Assembly: GCA_043228905.1 (NCBI GenBank)
Contig: JBHGNT010000010.1
Coordinates: 4,526,001-4,590,000 of the forward strand
Direction of reading: 5' to 3'
Source: Azolla caroliniana
Lineage: Eukaryota > Polypodiophyta
Length of the DNA stretch: 64,000 nucleotides
Shown: positions 34,148 through 44,500 of the stretch, one piece after another
How the letters are laid out: each line of letters begins with the position of its first letter
How positions within the stretch are numbered: position 1 is the stretch's first letter
The notes under the pieces: model-generated
Database searches by the model: none
What the model was told of the DNA's origin: nothing
What the model saw: only the letters and a program-made list of their open reading frames with translations
Program-made: the position numbers and the translations under genes

Positions 34148-37100
34148 TCCGCCCCCACCTAACCGCACATCCACCGGTATGTGCCAAAAGGGGACAAAAC
34201 GCGAGATTTTCGGCCAAGGCGGCCAACCGAGCCCTTGACAACCTCGTGGGCTTGCCCGGCTTTGTCTTCCACTTCGAGCAAGTCCACCCCGTCCACACGA
34301 ACCACCGTCGCCTTCCGGCCCACCATCTCCACCGAATGGTCTCGAACCGTCGGCTCCATCCGATCCGCCACACTTGACAACGTTCGCCGAGTCGTTGCCT
34401 CCACCCGATCCGCCACGTCCATCGTGATTCTTTGAACCACCGTCTGCATCCGGACCGCCGTTTCCGATGCCCGCGCCTTCTTCCCCGATCGGTCCTCCCG
34501 AACGCCGTTGCCGACCCGGTTGCTCTTCTTTTGTCCGCCTCGTATAGCCTCCGGATGCTCTCCCGATCTCTCCGGTTGCACGCCGGATTCCGCCTTTCCC
34601 GTGCTTGCCGTGCTCTCTCGCCGTAGAGCATACCATCGTTCCCGTGCTCGTTGCTTGGCCCTCATGCGGCCGCATTGCACGTTTCGCATTCCGCTCCTCT
34701 TCGCGTACCCTTTCGGAAAGGTACCTTTCTTCCCCGACCTCCGTTTCGCTCGGAGGAACACCCTCTTGGCCCTCTTGGTCCGCTCGACCGCACACATCCT
34801 TCGTGATGTCGTGTTCGTTCTTTTGGGCGCATACATCTTCGTTCTCCGCGACCTCCCGTATGCCTCTCTCGGTGCCTTCATCCGTTGTGGCCTTCGTCCC
34901 CTCGCCGCCACCGTCCGCCACTCTTGGTCTCACGTCGGCACTCGCGCCGACCGCCGGAGTCTCTATAGCCGGTGTGGAGGATCCCTCTCGGGCCTTATCT
35001 TCGTGGCCGCCGGTCTTAGCCTCTCCGTAGGCCACCTCTTCCCACCAATCTTCCCTAGCATCGTGCCAGGTCTTGTCGTCGTCGCCTTCCTCCTCGTATT
35101 CGCCTCTCGAAGGCGTGATCCGACCGTCATCTTCGGTCGCTCGATGTGGCTCCTTCGTAGGCATGCTTGTGTCTTGGCCCTCCATCGGCCATATTGCATG
35201 CATCTCGTCTCGCTCTTCCGCCGTAGATCCGACCTCCGTGTCGGTCTTCTCCTCCTTTGTCGCCGTAGCCCGTTCCGACACGGGCTCGCCGTCTTGGACC
35301 CACCCGTCCACCATCTCGTACCGGATATCCGTTCCGGTAACCTCGTACGCTCCGGCCTCCGACTCCTCGCCGCTACCCGCCGTCTCTCCGGTCTTATGTT
35401 GATCCGCAACCGCCGTAGTCTCTAGAGTGGATATGGAGGGTCTCGTTTGTTTCCGTTTTCCCCCCGAACCATGGTCGTCGTGCCCGGTTAGCCTCCATCT
35501 CGCGCTTACCGGCTCCCATCGCAACCGTAACCGTAACCGTAACCGGCCAATCGGTCTTGCCGGCTTCCTTCGGTTTGGGCCCGGTTCGCCGGCCCTTACT
35601 CTCTTCTTCTTCCGTGCCGTATTCCGGTCGGGTCGGTTCCCGACTCTCTCCTCGTTTCCGCTCCGGTCCTCTCCGTCGGACCCACCGTATACGCCCATTC
35701 CGGGCCCCGCATACTCGTCTTCGTATGCGCTCTCTCCGGGCCTCACCTCCTCACGGTCACCGCCCATCTCTCCGGTCTCACGTTGGCATTCGAGCACAAC
35801 CGCCGAAGTCTCCGGCCCCGGTGTCAAGGGGTCTTGCCTCCGTCTGCTCCAATCTTCCTTCTCGTTTCCGTTGCCTGCCTTGCCGCCGTCACCTCCCGTC
35901 GCACTAAGCCTCATGCCGGCACTCGGGCCGGCCATTGGAGCCTCTAGGATTGGTGTGGGTAAGGTCCCGGCACCACCGCTTGTTGTCTCCGTAGCCGCTT
36001 TCGTTCGGACGTCGTCGTCCGCAGCTCCCCCATCTCCGATTCCGTAAGCCTCTAGTATGCTTGCCACCACCTCTTCTTCGCCGTTCTCCGCGTCATTTTG
36101 TTTGCCCGCCTTGCCGCCGCCACCGCCCGTCGTTCTAGGTCTCGTGCCGGCACTCGGGCCGACCGCCGAAGCCTCTAGGGCCGGTGTGTGGAAGGTCGCG
36201 GCACCACCGCTCGCCTCCTCTCCGCTCGATGTTTTGGGCCGCCGTGCCCCGAATCTTCCGCCCACTTTCGAAGTGGCGCTCTCCGCTTTGTAGTCACCGG
36301 CCTCATCCTTGGCCGTCCATTCGCCGCAAGACGAGAGGGTTGCTCGCTCCGCACCCTCTCCCATGTCGTCGTCGTTTCGGTTGCCCGCCTTGCCGCCGCC
36401 ACCGTCCGTCACTCTAGGCCTCTCGCCGGCTCTCGGGCCGGGTGCCGGAGTCTCTAGGACCGGTGTGTGGAAGGTCACGACACCACCACTCCTCTCGTCC
36501 GTAGCCACCTCCATTCGGACATCGTCGTCCGTGGCTACCCCGTCTTCGGTTTCGCAAGCATCGAGTATGCTTGCCGCCGCCTCTTCTTCGCCGGTCTCGT
36601 CCTCATCTCGGTTGTCCACCTTGCCGCCGCCACCGTCCGTAGCTCTAGGTCTCGTGCCGGCACTCGGGCCGACCGCCGAAGCCTCTAGGGCCGGTGTGTG
36701 GAAGGTCGCGACACCATCGCTCGTTTCATCTTCCTCCTCCATTTCGCAAGCCTCGAGTATGCTCGCGAAATCCTCGTAGAACGTTTCGGGCAATCGCGTC
36801 CCGAAACTTCCGCCCACTCTCGAAGTGGCGTCCATCGCTCCGTAGATATCGGCCTCGTCCATGGCCGTTCTTTTTCCCCGAGATGAGACGGTCGCTTCCT
36901 CCGCACCTTCTCTCGTGTCGACGCCGTGGTCGCCCGCCTTGCCACCGCCACCGCCTTTCACCATAGGTCTTACGCGGGCACTCGGGCCGGCCGCCGTGAT
37001 CTCTAGCAATGACGCGTGTAAGGTCGCGGGACCGCCGCTCGTCGATGTAATGTCCGTAGCCACCTCCGCTCGGACGTCGCTGTCCGTGGCTACCCCGCCT

Positions 37101-38320
37101 CCGTATATGCAAGCATCGGTTATGCTTGCCGCCGCCTCTTCCGCGGTCTCCTTACCGTTGTCTCGGTTGGCCGCCTTGCCGCCGCCACCGTTCTTCTCCC
37201 TCGGTCTCTCGCGGGCGCTCGGGCCGGCCGCCGTGGTCTCTCGAACCGGTGCGTGGAAGGTTGCGGTACCGCCGCTTGTCTCCTCCGTACTCGATGATTC
37301 GGGCCACCGTGTCCCGAATCCGCCATGTCCGCTCGAATCGGCGATCGCCGCCTCACCATCCCCGACCTCGTCCTCGGTCGTTCTTTTCCCCCATGTCGAG
37401 AGGGCGGTTCGCTCCGCACCCTCTCCCGTGGTACCGATGTACCATTCTCTTTCGGCCTCCGCATAGGCCCCGTCCTCCATGTGTGAGGAAGCTCCTTCCT
37501 CCGCGTCCTCCGATCCGCTCGGGCCCGACCCCGCAATAAGCCATTCTTCGGCTTCGATTTTCGTCATTACGAGCCCGCACGCCTCCCGTATTAGCGCTTG
37601 TAGGTCGAGCCCCTCCAAACCGGTTCGCGATGAGCTCTCGTCCGGCGGCATGGCGTAGTTGGTCGTCGCTCTCTCTTCTCCCCCGCTCGCGGGCCGTGTT
37701 GTGGCCGACCGCCTCGCCTCATGTTGCCGACAGACCCATTCCACTTCGGGCCACTCCTCGGTGAGACCATGCGCCCCATAATCGTCTTGAAGCTCGAACG
37801 TGATGTCCATCCTCTCCTCATGATGGACCGTCTCCAAAAATAGGAGGACTTTGTCCGCCCCCACCGATCTTCGTTCCCACTCCGAGAGTTGAGAGAAACG
37901 ACGCTCGAACTCTCGGAATGCCTCTATTGCGCTCCGATGGCGCCTCGCCGACGCCATCCACCGATCGAACTCTCGCCGACCTCTTACCTCCGATTCCGCG
38001 CACCCGTATGCCTCCATTAGAGCCCCTTCAAAGGACTCCCACGATTCGTGAGCTTCTTGGAGCTCCTTGACCTCCTCGTACTTTGATGCGGCCGCCGCTC
38101 GACGAAAGAACTCTAGCCTCGTCGCTTCGTCCACGCCCATCCCCGTCATTTCCGCATCGTAGGCTCTCAAAAATTTTGGGACCTCCTTCCCATCGAACCG
38201 GCCGACTAGACGGACCACCCTTTCGACCGCTTGTTGAGCCGCCTCTCGCCTCGCCCTCTTCCGTCCGGCGTCCATCAAGATCTTTGTCATCATCTCCTCG
38301 AAGCCGAAGCCTTCTTCCAT
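34124..38320 (-). CDS. E3 Gag-like protein, 1,398 residues, repeat-rich
   Basis: A single uninterrupted frame starts at ATG 38320, about 40 bases after the promoter LTR. Residues 1-200 resemble the E1 gag, with GRFDGKEVPKFLRAYDAEM, then WESFEGALMEAYG, AFREFERRFSQLSEWERRSV and VLLFLETVHHEER. That is a retrotransposon capsid-type (Retrotrans_gag) pattern. From about 300 to 900 it is a low-complexity, acidic and Gly/Ala-rich tract of about 80-residue repeats, each with variants of TFHTPALEASAVGPSAG and GGGGKAGNR. A basic, Gly-rich tail follows. I see no zinc knuckle and no enzyme domain. The frame reads through the polypurine tract (RLGGGGCRED) and stops inside the 3' LTR. Three to four times normal Gag length. 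Function as a structural particle protein is inferred. Confidence 0.85.
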   Translation of the reverse strand: MEEGFGFEEMMTKILMDAGRKRARREAAQQAVERVVRLVGRFDGKEVPKFLRAYDAEMTGMGVDEATRLEFFRRAAAASKYEEVKELQEAHESWESFEGALMEAYGCAESEVRGRREFDRWMASARRHRSAIEAFREFERRFSQLSEWERRSVGADKVLLFLETVHHEERMDITFELQDDYGAHGLTEEWPEVEWVCRQHEARRSATTRPASGGEERATTNYAMPPDESSSRTGLEGLDLQALIREACGLVMTKIEAEEWLIAGSGPSGSEDAEEGASSHMEDGAYAEAEREWYIGTTGEGAERTALSTWGKRTTEDEVGDGEAAIADSSGHGGFGTRWPESSSTEETSGGTATFHAPVRETTAAGPSARERPREKNGGGGKAANRDNGKETAEEAAASITDACIYGGGVATDSDVRAEVATDITSTSGGPATLHASLLEITAAGPSARVRPMVKGGGGGKAGDHGVDTREGAEEATVSSRGKRTAMDEADIYGAMDATSRVGGSFGTRLPETFYEDFASILEACEMEEEDETSDGVATFHTPALEASAVGPSAGTRPRATDGGGGKVDNRDEDETGEEEAAASILDACETEDGVATDDDVRMEVATDERSGGVVTFHTPVLETPAPGPRAGERPRVTDGGGGKAGNRNDDDMGEGAERATLSSCGEWTAKDEAGDYKAESATSKVGGRFGARRPKTSSGEEASGGAATFHTPALEASAVGPSAGTRPRTTGGGGGKAGKQNDAENGEEEVVASILEAYGIGDGGAADDDVRTKAATETTSGGAGTLPTPILEAPMAGPSAGMRLSATGGDGGKAGNGNEKEDWSRRRQDPLTPGPETSAVVLECQRETGEMGGDREEVRPGESAYEDEYAGPGMGVYGGSDGEDRSGNEERVGNRPDRNTARKKKRVRAGEPGPNRRKPARPIGRLRLRLRLRWEPVSARWRLTGHDDHGSGGKRKQTRPSISTLETTAVADQHKTGETAGSGEESEAGAYEVTGTDIRYEMVDGWVQDGEPVSERATATKEEKTDTEVGSTAEERDEMHAIWPMEGQDTSMPTKEPHRATEDDGRITPSRGEYEEEGDDDKTWHDAREDWWEEVAYGEAKTGGHEDKAREGSSTPAIETPAVGASADVRPRVADGGGEGTKATTDEGTERGIREVAENEDVCAQKNEHDITKDVCGRADQEGQEGVPPSETEVGEERYLSERVREEERNAKRAMRPHEGQATSTGTMVCSTAREHGKHGKGGIRRATGEIGRASGGYTRRTKEEQPGRQRRSGGPIGEEGAGIGNGGPDADGGSKNHDGRGGSGGGNDSANVVKCGGSDGADGSRPFGGDGGPEGDGGSCGRGGLARSGRQSRASPRGCQGLGWPPWPKISRFVPFWHIPVDVRLGGGGCREDFRP
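35820..37260 (-). repeat. internal repeats in the E3 gag frame
   Basis: At DNA level, segments such as GGGCCGACCGCCGAAGCCTC and the CCTTGCCGCCGCCACCGTCC stretch recur about every 230-300 bp and encode the repeated GPSAG and GGGGKAGN blocks. Copies are diverged but stay in frame, indicating that the frame has been maintained while the array grew. Confidence 0.75.
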
Positions 38321-38341
38321 CTCTTTCTCCCTTGCCGCCCT

Positions 38342-38358
38342 TCACGTCGGGTTCACCA
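38342..38358 (-). other. primer-binding site of E3
   Basis: On the minus strand TGGTGAACCCGACGTGA lies four bases after the 5' LTR; its first three bases are complementary to a tRNA CCA end. The same 17-mer is in E1 at 40184-40200 (three bases after its LTR), and a 14-base form is in E2 at 46256-46269. I cannot assign the tRNA with certainty. Confidence 0.8.
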
Positions 38359-38362
38359 AGGA

Positions 38363-39052
38363 TGTCGCGTTGTTACGCGCGTGCGTGGAGAAGGGCGGAA
38401 CCACGGGGGTCTCGGACTAAGGAGAAGGGGAGAAGGAATAGGACTTCGGAATGGAGCTTAGCACAAGAAGAGGAAGAATGAACAAGAGGAAGATAGAGGC
38501 CAAACGCTCAACAAGATATATTAGAAACGAAAACCGATTACAAAATGGCGGCCGCGTAGGTCGCACCGAACGACTATGATAAACCCGAAACCCTAATCCG
38601 ACGAAGAAGAAAAGAAACCCTAAACGAAACCCTAACCCTAAAACGAAATGGTATACCTCACTCACACTCAAAAATAAGGCAACCCCCACAATGGTGCTCT
38701 TCCTCTCCCTTTATAGCACAAGGAGAGAAGACCGTTTACAAAAAGGGTGCTACCAAATATCCCCTTTCAATCAATGGGGATATTTCCCTTGATTTTAGGG
38801 GAGGTGGGAAGGATGGGTCTTAACTCCCACCTCTACACGAACTACTATGTACCTATCTCTCTCTCTCTCTCACGTGGATGTGCGCGCAAAAGCACATCAC
38901 CTTTACACTTTACAAATCCTAAGGTGCATTTCTAGCACCATACTTATCACTATCGATAAATAGAAATACAACATGGTGATGTGCAACGTTGCACATCGCG
39001 GGTTTGCTTGCTTCGCTCGGGTTTCCGCCTATGGACGAAAATCTTCACGACA
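38363..39052 (-). repeat. 5' LTR of E3 (promoter LTR)
   Basis: 690 bp, apparently identical to 33458-34147. The minus-strand TATA box TATAAAG is at plus 38709-38715. Teloboxes at about 38585-38645 lie upstream of the TATA box? On the minus strand they fall after it, in R/U5, so they would be transcribed. Confidence 0.92.
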
Positions 39053-39056
39053 GCGG

Positions 39057-40160
39057 TCCGTTTCATCTTTCCTTAGCCGTGTGCCGCCAAGACCTTCCAG
39101 CATTGCCGCCCAGAATCCGTCTTTGCCCTCCTTTCGGGCCTCGCTGCACCCGACCCGAATGCCGGCCAACGCCGAGTAGTGGATGGCTTCCACGTGTCGG
39201 GCCGCTGCCTCTTCCATCAGTCTCTTCATACCTCCTCGTCCGTCGTTTCGGTTCAGGGCCCTCCTGGTGTCGCCGGCGTGCACCCGGCCTTCCCACAGGT
39301 ACACCACATGTTCCCTGCTGCCGGCCGTCGGTCACGAACCGGTTCGTTGCCTTCCCTTCGAGTCTGGGCGATCTGGAGATCCTTTATCACCCGCGTCAAT
39401 TCCTCCAGCGCTGCTCCTCCGGACGAGCCACTGACCATGCCGGTCGAAGCCGGACCGGTCCCGAGCCATTCCCGGGTCTCTTCCCTTCGCACTTGCGGTG
39501 CCGGTTCAAGCCTCCTTGCTGTGACAGAGCCCGCACCTCCCGCCCCGTTGTCAGCCCATTCTCGCCGTTTATCGAAACAGCCACAGACTCTCTTAACTGC
39601 GGCCCAGTTGGTTGTCAGCCCGTCCTCGGTTTCCAACAAGGAGCCGACTTGGTCCCGGTCCCGCTCGTCCACCGACTTGACGAACAGTAGGACCCGGCTC
39701 GTATCCAGAACGGTTCGGTCAAGCGCCGAAAGGCGCGCAAAGCGTTCTTCGAACTCCCGGAGGAGTGTCGTCGCGTTTCTTCCCTTGCCGGGGAACTCCA
39801 CCCATTCCATGAAGTCCCTTTTCGAAAGCCGGAGCGTGTCGTCCAGCCCGTATTTTTCTAGGAGTCGGCCTTCGAACTCCTCCCAGGTACGGCTCTCCGC
39901 CCGCACCTCGAGCACCTCCACATGGATGCTCGGCATCGCCACTCGAGGAAACCTGGCAAGACGCCTCTCTTCCGGAATGTCCCGCATCAGCATTTCTGCC
40001 CGTAGGACGCCAAATACTTCGTGGCATCCTTTCCGCTGAACCGGCCGATCGTACCGACGACCGCCTCAATGGCTCTGTCGAGGGCGCCGGTGCCCTCGCG
40101 TGCACTCAATATCCAATCTACGGCCGAAGCCATGGCTTCTGCAAGATCCGACCCTTTCAT
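39057..40160 (-). pseudogene. E1 gag, frameshifted
   Basis: The start ATG is at 40160, just after the primer-binding site. The first frame (about 58 residues, AVVGTIGRFSGKDATKYLAS) breaks near 40000 where one base is missing. The next frame continues EMLMRDIPEERRLARF, TWEEFEGRLLEKYGL, LREFEERFARLSALDRTVL and a Gly/Arg linker. The zinc-knuckle region is damaged (NMWCTCGKAG versus an intact CCHC in E2). Sequence then runs on as VYLWEGRVHAGDTRRALNRN until E3 at 39056. Homology to the first 200 residues of the E3 protein is clear by eye. Confidence 0.85.
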
Positions 40161-40203
40161 CTTCTGCTCTTCTGCCGCCTCCTTCACGTCGGGTTCACCA
40201 AGA

Positions 40204-40837
40204 TGTCGAGGTTTTCCTCGCGGATGCGTGGAATGAGGCGGGACCTCGGGGGTCCTGTACCAAAGAGCAAGAGAGAAAGGAGAAGATGCCCACTACGTGC
40301 GAGCGTAGATCCACAGGGACACGGCCCTTCGACGCAAAGACGCAAGTGGGAAAGCGACACAGAAAGACACGAATGTATGTATGTATTAACGAAGACAAAC
40401 AACAAGAACACGAAGACAACAAAACACGAAGTCGGTTACAACCGAACAGGCCGACTAACAGATGCCGATACCTGCTCGTAAACGCACAGAGAGGAAGGAG
40501 TAGGTTGGAGGTGCTGCCGGAAGCACTCGGGCATTCCTCAGAGCAGCGCGAGCCTCCCGAAACCTGCACAGAAGGAAGCTATGGCGTTCGCGAACCAGAG
40601 AGAGAGAGAGAGAGAAGCCTTCGCCCGCAAACCGACAACACTTCGTCCTCGACTCTCCGCGATCCTTCGCCCCTCCTCGTCGCCCTCCTTTTATAAGTAA
40701 GGAAGGAGCCGTTTCCCTACCTACCGAATCTACCTACCTAGGATCTTCTATGTACAACAAGAGGCGCATGTGCACGAAGAGCCGGTTCCTACGCTCCGGT
40801 GCACCGATTCCGCTTGTGGACGGTTTTCTTCACGACA
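40204..40837 (-). repeat. 5' LTR of E1 (promoter LTR)
   Basis: 634 bp; differs from 28772-29405 at about a dozen positions by eye. TATAAAA on the minus strand is at plus 40689-40695. Four bases (ATGG) separate it from the E2 3' LTR. Confidence 0.93.
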
Positions 40838-40841
40838 ATGG

Positions 40842-41492
40842 TGTCGTGGTATTCCTCGCGGATGCGTGGAATGAGGCAGGACCTCGGGGGTCTTGTACCG
40901 AAGGGCAAGAGAGAAAGGAGAAGGGAGGGGACCCACTACGTGCGAGCGTAGATTCACAGGGACACGGCCCTTCGACATAAAGACGTGAGTGCGACCCCGA
41001 CACAGAGAGACACGAATGTACGTAAATATATATATTAACAAGACAAACGACAAGAAGCACGAAGTCGGTTACAACCGAACAGGCCGGTGAACAGATGCCG
41101 ATGCCTGTTCGTAAACGCACAGAAAGAAAAGAGTAGGTTGGAGGTGCTGCCGGAAGCACTCGGGCATTCCTCAGAGCAGCGCGAGCCTCCCGAAACCTGC
41201 ACAAAAAGAAGCCACGGAGCTTGGGGGGAGAGAGAGAGAAGCCTTCGCCCACAAACCGACAACACTTCGTCCTCTTCTATTCGCGATTCCCTTTTCCCCT
41301 CCTCGTCTCCCTCCTCTTATAGGCAAGGAAGGAGCTGTTTCCCATTAACTTCCTACCTACCGAATCTACCTACCTAGGATCTTCTATGTACCTAATTCTC
41401 TCTTATGTACAATATAAGGCGTACGTGCATGAAGAGCCGGTTCCTACACTCCGGTGTACCGATTCTGCTTGTGGACGGTTTTCTTCACGACA
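40842..41492 (-). repeat. 3' LTR of E2
   Basis: 651 bp, TGTCGTGG...CACGACA on the plus strand, about 85-90% similar to the E1 LTR by eye. Polypurine tract AGGTGGGGGCGGA (minus) at 41493-41505. Confidence 0.93.
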
Positions 41493-41565
41493 TCCGCCCC
41501 CACCTAACCGCGCATCCTCCGGCATGCGCCAAATTGAGTCGGGACGGAGAAAACCGGTCCAGCCT

Positions 41566-44500
41566 TCATTCCTCGCCCGTCGGTTCTTCCTCGGTTTCGG
41601 ATCGTTCGTCGTCGTGGTCCAGGTTAACCGGATCCGGCTCGTCGTCGTGACGCTTTTTGAACGCTTTGATCCGCTTCCCAGCTACCGGTATCGCCATTCT
41701 CGTGCCGTCGAGTTCCGCCAGATGGTATGTCCCGTTGTCGTTGGCGCTTTGTACCACGTAAGGTCCGAACCACATTCTCGCGAACTTTCGTGTCGCTCGG
41801 TGCTGGTTGTCGAGACTGTTGTCGTAGACTAGCACCCAGTCGCCTTCCTCGATCTTCTTCGGTCGGAGACGGTGCGTTCGGTCGAACCGGGCTTTGTTCC
41901 TCGTCCTTGCCACCCGAAGCTCTCTCGCGGCCTGCTCCACGTCCTCCGGTCTTCGCTCGAGCTGTCGTATGCGCGCCGCCAACAGTTCCTCCCAGCTCAT
42001 CTCGTCACTCCAGTCCACGGTTGCCCATGACGAGATCGTACGTTCCATCGGCATGATCGGCTTCTGCCCAAACATGAGCTCTGCCCGGCATGAATCCGGT
42101 TACCGAACTGTGCGTAGTTCGGTCTGCCCACAACGCGTAAGGCAGCAGCCGCGGCCAGTTCTCGACTTGACCCCCGCATGCCCGAACTAACGCCTTGACG
42201 ATCAGTCCGTGTCCGCGCTCCACCTTCCCATTCGCCTCTGGATTGTACGCAGTGGTAAGCGAGAGCTTGACTCCTAGCCGGTCGAACAGCTCCTCGGCCT
42301 CTTCGGCGTCCAACTCCCCGCGATCAGCCACGATCTTCCCGACGCACCCGTACCGGCATATCACGTCCTCGATCAGGAACCGACATACGGCCGCGGTCGT
42401 TTTGTTCTGAAGGGCTCAGCCTTCCACCTAGTTCCTCAGATCTTCCCGAGCCAGGACCAGATACCGCATCTGTCCTACTCCCATCGGCATCGTCACCAGA
42501 TCTACCATCCATTTGAAGTGCATGGTCGGAGGGTACGTAGGGTGAAGCTCGTCCCGATGTCGGACTACGGAGTGCATCTGGCAGCTCTCGCAAGTTGTCA
42601 CGAACCGATGCACGTCCCGGTACAGTCCCGGCCACCAGTACTTCCCCTTTATCTTCTCGAATGTGGCCCACGTTCCACCTTGTCCAGCCCAAGGGCTGTC
42701 GTGGTAGGCCGTCAGCAGCTCCTCCTGTTCTTCCTTCATCGCCACTACCCGGAGCGGGGCGCCGTTCCTCTTCTTCAGGTGCTTCCATAAGTATCCGTCC
42801 CGGAGAAAGAATCGGTAAGCTTTCTTCCGGATCCGGTTTGCCTCGTCCCTCGTCCATGACGCATCCGGCGTCATTGTCTTCAAGAAACCACCGATCTGTA
42901 GCCACTCGCTGTCGTACTTGCTCTCGTCGAAGCCGTTAAGTGCCGGAGTGCCCGTCCCATCGGTCGTCACGTACGCCGCCTCGAAGAAGTCCACGCCGAC
43001 TTCTTCGTCCTCCGAAACCATGCCGCCCTCGTCATCAAACCTCGCCCTCGAAAGCATGTCGGCCATGGCGTTGTCCTTTCCGGAAATGTGTCGTATTTCC
43101 GGGTCTAGGGACTTGATGTACGCTATCCACTTGAGCATCGCCAGGTCCGGTGTCGCGCACCCGGAAACCATGCCGAGAATCGGCAGGCAATCCGTCTCGA
43201 TAATCACTTCCGTCCCGATCAGGTAGTCTTTGTCGGCCTTTACTGCCGAAACGATACCCCAGAGTTCGCGTTTAACCTGGGCGTACCCTCGTTGTCGCTC
43301 ACTGAGGACCTTCGCGTCGAATCGGATCGGGAACCGAACGCCGTCCTCGTGTTCTTGGTTGACGACCCATCCGATCCCGGTCGGACTCGTATCCACCGTT
43401 ATGTATACCGGGGTACCCTTCTCGTAGACAGCCTTCCGGAGCGCCGGTGCTGCCGAAAGAGCTCCCTGCAGCTTCCGGACCGACTCCGTGTGCTCGTCTC
43501 GCCACTCGAATTTTAGCCCCTTCTTCAGCAACCCGTATAGCGGCTCCGCAACGTGGGCGTAATGCGGGATCCATATGTGGTAGAATGCGCATGCCCCCAG
43601 GAACCTTCGAACTTCCGTAACCGAGCTACAGTCAGTCTTCATCGCGGAGATGGCTTTTACTTTTGCCGGAGACGGCTTCCGGCCATACGGTCCACATAGG
43701 TGTCCGACCACTAGGATTTCTGATTGCCCGAAGGCCGATTTCTCCCCGGAGAAGGTGAGCCTCGCATCCTCTAGCCTTTGTAGCACCTTCTCGCAGTCGT
43801 CGATGTGTGTTGATACGAATCGCCGTCATCCGTCCTGCCCGAGTGTCTCATCCTTCTCTTGCACCAGGCACCCCTTGATCGGGATGTCGTCTAGAAACGG
43901 CATGGTGATGTCCGGGATGCAATCCCTCAGTACCTTGTTCATTGCATTCACCATTTGGGCCACCGAGTTGGTCCCTCCTTATGACAGGGTACACATTCAC
44001 ACTAGGCCGAGGGGAGTTCGCATCGTCGTAATGTCTCTGCTCTCCACGGCTAGCTGGAACTGGTCGTACCCCGAGTACAGATCACCGACCGAGTAAATCG
44101 ACCTTCCGGCGAAGGCCTCCGTGAACTCGTCTATGGTCGGTCCGATTCCTGCGTTCCGGAAGGTCAATGTTCCGTTTTTCTTCGGTACGGTAAACCATGG
44201 GTTCGAGTATGGGGCACTTGACGGTTCGAGAATGGCCATATCGACTTTCTGCCTCAATAGTTCCATCAACTTCGGGATGTGAGCTCTCGGTACTGGAATC
44301 GGCTTGAGATTCCACGATACATGCAGTACCGTGAATATCACCATCGGCTCCACGATTGTCGGCTCGAGCTCTTGACTGAAGTTCGCGATGACTTCGTACA
44401 CCTCTTGGGAACATACCGGTATCGTCCGGTCTTCGATAAGGTCTTCCCCGGCTACCTTCCTCAGCATTCCCAAGGTGTCATCGAAGGAGACCGCCTCTAC

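Larger units (their letters stand above)
33458..39052 (-). mobile_element. gag-only non-autonomous LTR retrotransposon E3 (5,595 bp)
   Basis: Two 690-bp LTRs (33458-34147 and 38363-39052) that look identical by eye flank one long Gag-like frame. No protease, RT, RNase H or integrase motif is present. The 4-bp target duplication is GCGG. Primer-binding site (38342-38358), polypurine tract (34148-34160) and terminal LTR bases match E1 and E2, whereas most of the LTR is different. This is the architecture of a TR-GAG type element that uses enzymes supplied in trans. It is nested in E1 in the same orientation and is clearly younger than E1. Confidence 0.93.
28772..40837 (-). mobile_element. CGACA-family Gypsy retrotransposon E1 (contains E3)
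   Basis: Bounded by 634-bp LTRs (28772-29405 and 40204-40837), minus strand. Without the nested E3 (5,595 bp) and its 4-bp duplication it is about 6.5 kb. It has gag, protease, RT, RNase H and integrase regions, all damaged: a one-base loss in gag, E3 inserted between gag and protease, an altered protease active site, stops in RT/RNase H/integrase and a deleted integrase C-terminus. LTRs differ at roughly a dozen sites by eye (about 2%). Left flank is ACGG (28768-28771) and right flank is ATGG (40838-40841). Confidence 0.93.

Noticed and set aside
34508-35425. Plus-strand frames of up to 305 codons opposite the E3 gag frame
   Set aside because: Antisense shadows of a GC-rich low-complexity frame; the minus strand has the ATG, the LTR context and the gag homology.
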